The notes under the pieces were generated by a model. It saw only the letters and a program-made list of their open reading frames with translations, ran no database searches and was not told the origin of the DNA. DNA of 10,041 nt from an uncultured bacterium (GTDB lineage: Bacteria; Patescibacteriota; Microgenomatia; UBA1400; PJMF01). Made by a program: the position numbers and the translations under genes. Location of the stretch: contig CAJBWJ010000001.1 of assembly GCA_903959355.1 (NCBI GenBank), positions 1 through 10,041 of the forward strand. The letters run 5' to 3'. Positions 1 to 5,653 of this stretch are shown one piece after another. The stretch's first letter is position 1; each line of letters starts with the position of its first letter.

Positions 1-615
1 ATAATAAATAATTAATAAAGAGCCAATTGGTAAAGAAGCTATGATTCCATAGTGAAAATGCAAAGGTAAAAAAAGAAACGCTATAGATAGTAGAAGATAT
101 CTAACGTGATTTTTTTTACTTTTTAAGTAAGAAAGCATTGACCAAGCAAAAGCGACTGCAAATATTATTAAAAGGTGAGGTTGAGATAATTCTCTGCTTC
201 TGTAGATCATTTGTTGATTAAAAGCTAATAAACTAGCCAAAATTAAACCAGTTAGATTGTCTTTAGCTTTTTTGCCAATAAAATAAGCAATTAAAACAGG
301 AATTGTCATTATTAGAGCCCAAACATACATAAAAATGATTGGATTTTTGGTAAAAAACCAGATTAAAGCAACAAAATAATAATAAACTGGTGAATTTCTC
401 AACCAATTCATGCCGCCAGACACTAAGGGACCTGAGGAAACATTTTCTCCATAAGAAATAATATGCTCGGCCACAAGCATATCTCTACTTTCGTCATAGC
501 CACTTTGTCTCCAAACTGATTTATCGATTTGATGTAAACGCAAAAACAAAGCAATTCCCACAATTATTACAAGCACAATTTGTGGTAAAAATTTTTTTAA
601 TTGTGTTTTTGTCAT
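1..615 (-). CDS. Membrane glycosyltransferase, GT-C/GT39-like (N-terminal part, cut by window edge)
   Basis: The frame reads open from an ATG at 615 to the window edge, giving 205 residues with no stop; the C-terminal part lies outside. Residues 12-26 form a first membrane helix. They are followed by an extracytoplasmic loop with the acidic motif YDESRD (40-45), then hydrophobic segments near 77-90, 92-113, 121-133, 147-163, 172-186 and 190-205. A first helix followed by an acidic D-E pair is the hallmark of GT-C enzymes such as PMT/GT39 and ArnT, which transfer a sugar from a lipid-phosphate donor outside the membrane. A role in glycosylating lipid or surface protein is inferred; donor and acceptor cannot be read. 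No clear Shine-Dalgarno precedes the ATG. A TATAAT lies at 654-649 on this strand without a good -35. The gene is divergent from groES. Confidence 0.72.
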   Translation of the reverse strand, partial: MTKTQLKKFLPQIVLVIIVGIALFLRLHQIDKSVWRQSGYDESRDMLVAEHIISYGENVSSGPLVSGGMNWLRNSPVYYYFVALIWFFTKNPIIFMYVWALIMTIPVLIAYFIGKKAKDNLTGLILASLLAFNQQMIYRSRELSQPHLLIIFAVAFAWSMLSYLKSKKNHVRYLLLSIAFLFLPLHFHYGIIASLPIGSLLIIYY

Positions 616-648
616 CAGTGTTTTAGTCACAATAATTTGTAGAATAAA

Positions 649-654
649 ATTATA
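649..654 (-). promoter_or_regulatory. Candidate -10 box for the divergent glycosyltransferase gene
   Basis: The minus strand reads TATAAT here, 33 bases upstream of the glycosyltransferase ATG. No convincing -35 hexamer sits 16-18 bases further upstream, so this is a weak call in AT-rich DNA. Confidence 0.3.
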
Positions 655-698
655 TGTTAGATTCAATAATTAATCATTCAAGGACTTTTTAGCGTTAG

Positions 699-725
699 TT
701 AGCAGTCTATAATGCTTATTGCTAA
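699..725 (+). promoter_or_regulatory. CIRCE-like operator overlapping the groESL -10 box
   Basis: Two 9-base arms, TTAGCAGTC and TATTGCTAA, are separated by exactly 9 bases. The outer six bases of each arm (TTAGCA/TGCTAA) are perfectly complementary and match the consensus CIRCE element (TTAGCACTC-N9-GAGTGCTAA). The inner three do not pair. A perfect TATAAT occupies 708-713 inside the spacer, so a bound repressor would block RNA polymerase. CIRCE is the known binding site of HrcA, usually upstream of groESL or dnaK. HrcA control is inferred, since no hrcA gene is in the window. Confidence 0.6.
708..713 (+). promoter_or_regulatory. -10 box of the groESL promoter
   Basis: A perfect TATAAT lies within the CIRCE-like spacer. 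The -35 region (about 685-690, CTTTTT) is poor. Transcription would start near 720, leaving a leader of about 79 bases before groES. A weaker alternative -10 is TATAAA at 758-763. Confidence 0.5.
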
Positions 726-798
726 TAATAGCTTTTTATGTTAAATTTTTGCCACAGTATAAATTTTTTATAAGTTAAAAATAAAAGGAGATTTCAAG

Positions 799-1356
799 AT
801 GAAAAATATTGATGTTAAAAAAATCCAACCAACCAAAGGTTATGTGCTAGTTGAACCAGCCAAGGCTGAGGAAAAAACCAAATCTGGCATAATTTTGTCA
901 GAAAGTGATAGCGAGAAGCCTCAATACGGCACAGTCTTAGCTGTCGGTGAAGCTGAATGTACTTGTGATGGTGGCTACTGCGAATCTTTTGATTCTTGCG
1001 ATTCCTGTGATTCTTGTGACTCATGTGAAGAAGATGATTCTTGCGATAGTGAAAGTTGCTGCGGTGGTTGTTGTGAAGAAGAAACTAAATCTAGCGACAA
1101 AAAAGTCGATAAAAAATCTACTGAAAAATCAAAAGAATCTTGTTGCGGTGGTGATTGCGAATGCGAGTGCGAATCTGATGAAGAATGTGATTGCGAAGAT
1201 GATTCTTGTTATATTTCTGCTTGTTCTTGTAGCGCTCCAGTCGAAGTTGGCGACAGCGTTATCTACAAAAAATGGGGTGGCAATGAATTTAAAATTGGTG
1301 ACACAGAATATCAATTCTTAAAATTTGAAGATATCTTGGCCGTCATCAACGACTAA
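799..1356 (+). CDS. groES: Co-chaperonin GroES with a cysteine-rich internal insert
   Basis: GroES caps the GroEL ring and closes the folding chamber in the cytoplasm. Residues 1-50 match the GroES N-terminal half: a barrel strand (YVLVEP), the mobile loop with the GroEL-binding tripeptide IIL at 31-33, and GTVLAVG at 44-50. Residues 147-185 match the C-terminal half (VEVGDSVIYKKWGG, then DILAVIND). Between them, where normal GroES has a short roof hairpin, lies an insert of about 95 residues (52-146). It makes the protein 185 residues against the usual 95-100. All 22 Cys are in the insert: 12 in cluster 54-92 (including four DSC repeats), 10 in cluster 115-144, with a Lys-rich linker between. 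A CCGG[CD]C-like motif occurs twice (87-92, 115-120). There is no His. The start has AAGGAG at 785-790. groEL follows after 45 bp. Metal or redox function is inferred only. Confidence 0.93.
   Translation: MKNIDVKKIQPTKGYVLVEPAKAEEKTKSGIILSESDSEKPQYGTVLAVGEAECTCDGGYCESFDSCDSCDSCDSCEEDDSCDSESCCGGCCEEETKSSDKKVDKKSTEKSKESCCGGDCECECESDEECDCEDDSCYISACSCSAPVEVGDSVIYKKWGGNEFKIGDTEYQFLKFEDILAVIND
991..1026 (+). repeat. Four tandem 9-bp coding repeats in groES
   Basis: Four consecutive 9-bp units (991-999, 1000-1008, 1009-1017, 1018-1026) each encode Asp-Ser-Cys, with variation at third positions and one A/T change. A related unit recurs at 1036-1044. The array looks like a slippage-type expansion since diversified by silent changes while the protein repeat was kept. 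Confidence 0.85.
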
Positions 1357-1401
1357 TAAATCTATCAATAATTAATTTAGCAAAACAAAAAGGAAATAAA
1401 A

Positions 1402-3033
1402 ATGTCAGCAAAACAACTTCTTTTTGGCGATCAAGCCAGACAAAAAATGTTAATTGGTATCAATAAATTAGCCGATGCAGTGGTCACGACGTTAGGTCCA
1501 AAAGGTCGCAATGTCGCCTTAGATCGCTCTTGGGGTTCTCCAAGCGTGATTCATGATGGTGTTTCTGTAGCCAAGGAAATTGAGCTCGAAGATCCATTTG
1601 AAAATATGGGTGCTGCTCTAGTCAAAGAAGCCGCTAGCAAAACCAATGATGTGGCTGGTGATGGCACGACTACCTCAACTCTTTTGGCTCAACAAATTGC
1701 TGTCAAAGGTATGAAACAAGTCGCTGCAGGCGCCAATCCAATGATTATGAAGCGCGGCATTGATAAAGCAGTTCAAGCAGTTGTGGCTGAACTTCGTAAG
1801 TTGTCAGTTGATGTTAAAGAATCTGATTGGGAGAAAGTTGCTACCATTTCTGCTCAAAATAGCGTTATCGGTTCCAAAATTGCTGAAGCTCTTAAAAAAG
1901 TTGGCAAAGATGGTGTGGTCGAAGTCGAAGAAGGCAAAACCATGGAAATTACCATTGAGCATAAAGAAGGTATGGAATTTGACAAAGGCTATGCTTCTCC
2001 ATATTTCGTGACTGATTCTGATCATATGGAAGCAATTAGTGAAAAACCATACATTTTGGTGACTGATCAAAAAATTGCCAACATCAAAGACATTTTGCCT
2101 TTGCTCGAAGCAGTCGTTGGTGAAAGTCGCGAGTTAGTGATCATTGCTGATGAAATTGAAGGTGAAGCTCTGACCACTTTAGTAGTCAATAGACTCCGTG
2201 GTACTTTCAAATGTTTGGCAGTTAAAGCTCCAGGTTTTGGTGACCGTCGTAAAGAAATGTTGCAGGACATTGCTATTTTGACCGGTGCCAATCTAATCAG
2301 TGCCGAAACTGGTCGTAAACTGACTGAGGCTAATATCACTGATCTTGGTCAAGCTGACAGTGTTCGTTCAAGTAAAGACAGCACTAGGATTGTTGGTGGC
2401 CGTGGCAGTAAAAAAGATATTAGTGCTCGTGTTGCTTCTGTTGAGAAACAAATCAAAAACTCTACTTCAGACTTCGATATCGAAAAATTGCAGGAGCGCA
2501 AAGCCAAATTAACTGGCGGTGTAGCTGTTATTCAAGTTGGTGCTTCCACCGAAATTGAGATGAAGAATCTTCAAGAGCGTGTCAAAGATGCCAAAGAAGC
2601 TACCAAAGCTGCCATTGAAGAGGGCATTATCCCAGGCGGTGGCGTGACCTTCATCAAAGCTTCTAAAGTTTTAGATTTAATCAAAACCACTTCTGATGAT
2701 GAGAAGGCTGGAGTTGAGCTGATTAGAACAGTTTTGGAAGCTCCACTGCGTATGTTAGCCACTAATTCTGGTGAAGATGCTGGCTGGGTGGTTGGTCAGG
2801 TTAAAGCTAAAAACCAAGACAATTGGGGCTTTAATGCTCTTACCAATGAATTTGAAGATTTATTGAAAGCTGGTGTGATTGAACCTGCTAAAGTAGCTAT
2901 TGCTGCTCTAGAAAATGCCGCTTCAGTTGCTTCAATGATTCTAACCACTGAATGTTTAGTGGCTGATGCACCAAAGAAAAATGAACCTTCCATGCAAGGT
3001 GGTATGGGCGGCGGTATGCCAGGAATGATGTAG
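1402..3033 (+). CDS. groEL: Chaperonin GroEL (Hsp60)
   Basis: GroEL forms the double-ring ATP-driven folding chamber in the cytoplasm. At 543 residues the protein is of normal length. The N-terminal equatorial domain has the nucleotide-binding TLGPKGRNV motif (about 31-39), DGVSVAKEIELED with Asp52, and AGDGTTT with Asp87. The ATPase Asp398 of E. coli corresponds to Asp396 in VKDAKEATKAA. The apical domain and second intermediate segment follow in the usual order, with GGGV after the catalytic Asp. The C-terminus ends in the typical Gly/Met-rich tail (GGMGGGMPGMM). An AAAGGA ribosome site lies 7 bases before the ATG at 1402. It shares the groES transcript and ends 23 bp before a strong terminator. 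Nothing in GroEL mirrors the unusual Cys-rich insert of its partner; it has few Cys of its own. Confidence 0.98.
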   Translation: MSAKQLLFGDQARQKMLIGINKLADAVVTTLGPKGRNVALDRSWGSPSVIHDGVSVAKEIELEDPFENMGAALVKEAASKTNDVAGDGTTTSTLLAQQIAVKGMKQVAAGANPMIMKRGIDKAVQAVVAELRKLSVDVKESDWEKVATISAQNSVIGSKIAEALKKVGKDGVVEVEEGKTMEITIEHKEGMEFDKGYASPYFVTDSDHMEAISEKPYILVTDQKIANIKDILPLLEAVVGESRELVIIADEIEGEALTTLVVNRLRGTFKCLAVKAPGFGDRRKEMLQDIAILTGANLISAETGRKLTEANITDLGQADSVRSSKDSTRIVGGRGSKKDISARVASVEKQIKNSTSDFDIEKLQERKAKLTGGVAVIQVGASTEIEMKNLQERVKDAKEATKAAIEEGIIPGGGVTFIKASKVLDLIKTTSDDEKAGVELIRTVLEAPLRMLATNSGEDAGWVVGQVKAKNQDNWGFNALTNEFEDLLKAGVIEPAKVAIAALENAASVASMILTTECLVADAPKKNEPSMQGGMGGGMPGMM

Positions 3034-3055
3034 TTTAGAAAGTATTTTAGAAAAC

Positions 3056-3085
3056 AAAAGGGAGTCTTTTTAGACTCCCTTTTTT
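3056..3085 (+). terminator. Intrinsic terminator of groESL (possibly bidirectional)
   Basis: A perfect 12-bp stem (AAAAGGGAGTCT at 3056-3067 with AGACTCCCTTTT at 3072-3083) encloses a TTTT loop and runs into six T residues at 3080-3085. The minus strand also has a broken T-tract (CTTTTGTTTT), so the same hairpin could end the convergent tRNA transcript arriving from 3092. Confidence 0.92.
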
Positions 3086-3091
3086 GTATTG

Positions 3092-3165
3092 TAGCGAGAC
3101 TGAGATTCGAACTCAGGACCTTCGGTTTATGAATCCGATGCTCTAACCAGCTGAGCTATCTCGCC
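3092..3165 (-). tRNA. tRNA with CAU anticodon (elongator Met, or Ile2)
   Basis: The minus strand folds as a 74-nt cloverleaf including the discriminator base. The acceptor GGCGAGA pairs with TCTCGCT, with a terminal G:U. The D-arm is GCTC-AGCTGGTTA-GAGC and the T-arm is CTGAG-TTCGAAT-CTCAG. The anticodon loop TTCATAA gives CAU. The 31:39 pair of the anticodon stem is an A-A mismatch. A73 is present and CCA is not encoded. The C1:A72 mismatch and GGG/CCC stem of initiators are absent, so this is elongator tRNA-Met or the lysidine-modified tRNA-Ile2. Elongator Met is the preferred reading. Confidence 0.9.
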
Positions 3166-3210
3166 GTATTCATAAGATTTACTTAGAAGAGTATTTTATC
3201 ATGAGGTTGC

Positions 3211-3239
3211 TTGATAATGCCAGATTGTTTTGTTACAAT
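3211..3239 (+). promoter_or_regulatory. Sigma70-type promoter of the initiator tRNA
   Basis: TTGATA at 3211-3216 and TACAAT at 3234-3239 are separated by the optimal 17 bases. Transcription would start near 3246, about 8 bases before the mature tRNA 5' end. This is the best-formed promoter in the window. Confidence 0.75.
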
Positions 3240-3253
3240 AGTCACCTAACATA

Positions 3254-3322
3254 CGCGGGATAGTGTACGGTGCACGTGGGGCTCATAATCCCACAGGCTA
3301 GGTTCGACTCCTAGTTCCGCAA
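3254..3322 (+). tRNA. Initiator tRNA-fMet (CAU) with a very short D-loop
   Basis: The sequence folds as acceptor CGCGGGA/TTCCGCA with the C1:A72 mismatch diagnostic of bacterial initiators. The anticodon stem-loop is TGGGG-CTCATAA-TCCCA (anticodon CAU, G-rich stem with a terminal G31:U39). The T-arm is CTAGG-TTCGACT-CCTAG, and A73 follows. The D-arm is GTGT-ACGGT-GCAC, whose 5-base loop is much shorter than the usual 7-11. The total is 69 nt before CCA, against 76-77 including CCA in typical initiators. The A11:U24 pair common in initiators is reversed here. CCA is not encoded. Initiator identity is well supported; the D-arm fold is less certain. Confidence 0.85.
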
Positions 3323-3375
3323 CAATGGAAAATGAATAACCCCGACGAAAGTCGTGGGTTTTTTATTTTCCATTG
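3323..3375. repeat. Inverted repeat of 53 nt directly after the tRNA, enclosing a terminator
   Basis: CAATGGAAAAT (3323-3333) and ATTTTCCATTG (3365-3375) are perfect 11-bp inverted complements. Inside them lies the GAAA-capped terminator stem, so the whole stretch is a near-continuous hairpin that begins at the base right after A73 of the tRNA. Confidence 0.85.
3338..3364 (+). terminator. Intrinsic terminator of the initiator tRNA
   Basis: The stem AACCC-CGAC pairs with GTCG-(bulged T)-GGGTT around a GAAA tetraloop at 3347-3350. It runs into TTTTTT at 3359-3364. It lies 16 bases after the tRNA. Confidence 0.85.
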
Positions 3376-3390
3376 CTTTAATAAGTATGG

Positions 3391-3460
3391 AGTCGTTCGA
3401 CTGATCCTGCTTATAGCAGGTGAATGCCTGAAGCAGAGGCGGAAGGCCCTAGTTCCGCAA
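3391..3460. other. Hairpin-rich stretch with partial copies of the tRNA T-loop and 3' end
   Basis: Two words of the upstream initiator tRNA recur here in the same order. GTTCGACT is at 3395-3402 (original 3302-3309) and CCTAGTTCCGCAA is at 3448-3460 (original 3310-3322). They are adjacent in the tRNA but separated by 45 bases here. The stretch can form AGTCG/CGACT (3391-3402), CCTGC-TTATA-GCAGG (3406-3420), GCCT/AGGC (3426-3440) and GCGGAA/TTCCGC (3439-3458); the last two are mutually exclusive. It could be a remnant attachment site, a decayed tRNA copy or a structured RNA. I recognise no named RNA family. Confidence 0.5.
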
Positions 3461-3471
3461 TAACTAACATA

Positions 3472-3477
3472 TATAAT
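3472..3477 (+). promoter_or_regulatory. -10 box placed for a leaderless Nudix mRNA
   Basis: A perfect TATAAT ends 9 bases before the ATG at 3487, and there is no ribosome-binding site in between. Initiation about 7 bases after the box would give a transcript starting within about 3 bases of the start codon. No good -35 is seen. Confidence 0.4.
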
Positions 3478-3486
3478 TGATTTATT

Positions 3487-4005
3487 ATGTCAAAAAAACT
3501 TCATGAAGTTGGTCAATTAATTATTGCTTGTGAAACTTATGTCGTTTTTCAGGATCAAGTCTTAATGCATAAAAGATCAATGACTAAATCCAAATTTCCT
3601 GGTTTTTGGATTGTTCCCGGTGGACATGTAGAAGAAGGCGAAGATGTTTTATTGGCAGCTATTCGCGAAATAGAAGAAGAAACTGGAGTTATTTTGCAGT
3701 CTCAAGATGTTTCTCTCAAAGTTTTGGCTTTTCATCATCACTTGGATAGAGGAGAAGTATGGGTAGAATATTTATTTAGAGCTGAAGTTTTCACTGATCA
3801 AAAAATTCATTCCACTGATGAGGGAGAAACAAAATGGGTTTCAATGAATGAATTAATGTCTTTGGAAAATGTCTTTCCACCTTCCAAATATTATTTAAAG
3901 CATGTTTTAGATAAAAACTCTGGAATTATGTATAACGCCAGCGAGTGGAAAAATTCTACTTTAGTTAAAGTTTTAAGTGAAAATATAGAAAAAAACAGAT
4001 CTTAA
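3487..4005 (+). CDS. Nudix hydrolase
   Basis: Nudix enzymes hydrolyse nucleoside diphosphates linked to another group (damaged nucleotides, sugar nucleotides, dinucleotides) with Mg2+ in the cytoplasm. A complete Nudix box fits GX5EX7REUXEEXGU at residues 46-68. It runs from Gly46 through Glu52 and Arg60-Glu61 to the metal ligands Glu64-Glu65 and Gly67. The preceding strand FWIVPGGHVEEGE and the total of 172 residues are normal for a single-domain member. Substrate cannot be read: the family is too diverse and no specificity motif stands out. The ATG at 3487 has no Shine-Dalgarno but sits 9 bases after a TATAAT, suggesting a leaderless message. It converges on the sulfatase-like gene with a 14-bp gap, where a weak TTAATC/GATTAA hairpin overlaps both stop codons. 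Confidence 0.93.
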   Translation: MSKKLHEVGQLIIACETYVVFQDQVLMHKRSMTKSKFPGFWIVPGGHVEEGEDVLLAAIREIEEETGVILQSQDVSLKVLAFHHHLDRGEVWVEYLFRAEVFTDQKIHSTDEGETKWVSMNELMSLENVFPPSKYYLKHVLDKNSGIMYNASEWKNSTLVKVLSENIEKNRS

Positions 4006-4019
4006 TCTCATTTTTCTGA

Positions 4020-5504
4020 TTAAAAATATCCATCTTTAAAAATGGCACTTTTTTGTTCGTCAGTAAGTTTATTGAAAGATCCATTGGAAGGATTGAATTT
4101 CGGTAGTTGATTGATGGTGCTGTAATATTTCAAAAGCAATCTCTCTTTAATTTCATGATTAGTTCCTACTATATTAGTCTTTTCATCAGGATCGTCCTCT
4201 AAATTGTACAATTCATACCTTGTAGTATCTAATTCCGAATCATTTGTTATGGAAAGCAATTTGTAATTACCTTCTCTAATAGAAAAAATGCTTCCATCAT
4301 TCTTTTGAGCAATGGCAAAATTAACATCTGATTTATAGTTTTTTTCCTCAAGAAGATTCCTACCTTGCATAAGTGGATGGGGTTTTATTCCTACTGCTTT
4401 TAATATTGTTGGAGCCTCATCAATAGTTTGTGTCAAATTATTGATAGTTTCTTCAGCTTTATTAGGAACATGAATCCAGAAGGGGACTCTGGCTACCTTT
4501 TCATATAAATTATTATGACCTATGTTTCCATGCTCCATAAACTCTTCTCCATGATCAGAGCGAATCACAAAAACAGTTTTATCCCATAAATTATTTGATT
4601 TGAGATCTCTAATTATTTTACTAATTTTTTTATCTACTTCTTTGATTCTTTCTTGATATAAGTATTTAACAAACTTTAGATCATCTGGATTATTTTCATC
4701 AATATATTTCTCAAAAATTTCTTTCCCCAGCTTCCAACAATAATCATTATTCACAAGCATGGCCTCTCTATTGCCGTTCCAGCAAGATTCTTCAATATGG
4801 CGGTATAGTCCTTTGGTAGAGTTTCCATTATTTTTTATATAATCCTGTGCAAAAGCACCATTCAGTGTTTCTTGATGATTTTTAATAATAATTTCAGTTC
4901 CTCTATCGTAATATTCACTCAAGTTGTTTGGAAAATTAACTGGTTTATTAGGATGACTGATTACTTCATTTTGATCATTAGATAAATATGGATAATGAAG
5001 ATTATCTTCATAAGTAAACAGAAATGTCTTTTTGTCTTTGATTAAGTCGGGGACATTCAGCTCCAAAGCAGAAGGCTCTAAGAGGATGTCATAGCCACTA
5101 GATATTACTTGTTTATTCTCAGGATGATTAATGATGGTGTTATAGCCATTATCTTTTAGAACATTAATGATATTTGGTTGATTTTTATCTATAAAGTAAA
5201 ATTCATTCCACGCTCCATGAGTGCTTGGATAGCTAGAAGTAAAAAAAGAAGCCATCCCGGGTTTAGTTAAATCTGTTGGTGAATGATGATTACTAAATTT
5301 TATAAATTCATTTTTGAATTCGCAAATATTAGGAGTAATTTCTGGTGATTTTTCGCAATCAAGTCCGTCAGCTCTAAAAATGTCAGCATCAAAAACAACT
5401 ATATTGCAATCATTACAGGTTTTATTGTCAGCTAGGTGAATTGAGGTTGCAACTATACCTATTGTGATAATAACAAATACAGCTAACAGACTTAATTTTT
5501 TCAT
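4020..5504 (-). CDS. Exported sulfatase-fold (alkaline phosphatase superfamily) enzyme with Thr nucleophile
   Basis: The 494-residue protein begins with KK and a hydrophobic helix (5-24), a signal peptide or anchor, so the catalytic domain should be outside the membrane. Sulfatase-family landmarks follow in order. Metal site one is DADIFRAD (39-46). The nucleophile region is LTKPGMASFFTSSYPSTHG (79-97). The loop YEDNLHYPYL (166-174) comes next. The strongly conserved metal/His segment SDHGEEFMEHG...GHNNLYEKVARVPF spans 316-342. The formylglycine motif C/S-x-P-x-R of true sulfatases is Thr80-Lys-Pro-Gly-Met84, so it is very unlikely to be modified to formylglycine. Thr is the nucleophile in related phosphotransferases and phosphodiesterases of the superfamily, such as LtaS and phosphoethanolamine transferases. 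A phospho-substrate in the cell envelope is therefore inferred, unproven. No clear ribosome site precedes the ATG. Confidence 0.85.
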   Translation of the reverse strand: MKKLSLLAVFVIITIGIVATSIHLADNKTCNDCNIVVFDADIFRADGLDCEKSPEITPNICEFKNEFIKFSNHHSPTDLTKPGMASFFTSSYPSTHGAWNEFYFIDKNQPNIINVLKDNGYNTIINHPENKQVISSGYDILLEPSALELNVPDLIKDKKTFLFTYEDNLHYPYLSNDQNEVISHPNKPVNFPNNLSEYYDRGTEIIIKNHQETLNGAFAQDYIKNNGNSTKGLYRHIEESCWNGNREAMLVNNDYCWKLGKEIFEKYIDENNPDDLKFVKYLYQERIKEVDKKISKIIRDLKSNNLWDKTVFVIRSDHGEEFMEHGNIGHNNLYEKVARVPFWIHVPNKAEETINNLTQTIDEAPTILKAVGIKPHPLMQGRNLLEEKNYKSDVNFAIAQKNDGSIFSIREGNYKLLSITNDSELDTTRYELYNLEDDPDEKTNIVGTNHEIKERLLLKYYSTINQLPKFNPSNGSFNKLTDEQKSAIFKDGYF

Positions 5505-5593
5505 ATCTTAACTTATTTAAACATATTAAATTTTTTTTAACAAAAAATTAATAGTAACTAAAAATATCACGCCAGCAATCGTTGTTCAATAAT

Positions 5594-5623
5594 TTGTCAA
5601 CTTTTTTATTGAAATGATGTAAT
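5594..5623 (+). promoter_or_regulatory. Promoter of the 79-residue orphan gene
   Basis: TTGTCA at 5594-5599 and TGTAAT at 5618-5623 are separated by 18 bases. The implied start near 5630 leaves a leader of about 24 bases that contains the ribosome site AAGGA at 5646-5650. Confidence 0.45.
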
Positions 5624-5653
5624 TAGCACTACTAATATTTAGTTCAAGGAAAA

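Noticed and set aside
991..1044. CRISPR-like or intergenic repeat array
   Set aside because: The units are 9 bp, in-frame and coding, with no spacers.
947..1321. Alternative 124-residue frame within groES on the plus strand
   Set aside because: It is a shadow of the repetitive Cys-codon region; the groES frame has the ribosome site and conserved flanks on both sides.
2067..2339. Minus-strand reading frames inside groEL
   Set aside because: No ribosome sites or recognisable products; they mirror the strongly conserved groEL frame.
3391..3460. Small SRP RNA or tmRNA 3' part
   Set aside because: A GGAAGG word and hairpins are present, but the conserved SRP tip sequence order and the tmRNA tag and acceptor ends are not found.
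3254..3460. Initiator tRNA interrupted by an intron ending at the second CCTAGTTCCGCAA copy
   Set aside because: The upstream tRNA is complete with its own T-arm and 3' end, followed by a terminator; no group I core motifs are seen.
4002..4023. Bidirectional terminator between the Nudix and sulfatase-like genes
   Set aside because: Only a 6-bp AT-rich stem (TTAATC/GATTAA) with a 10-base loop; too weak to call.
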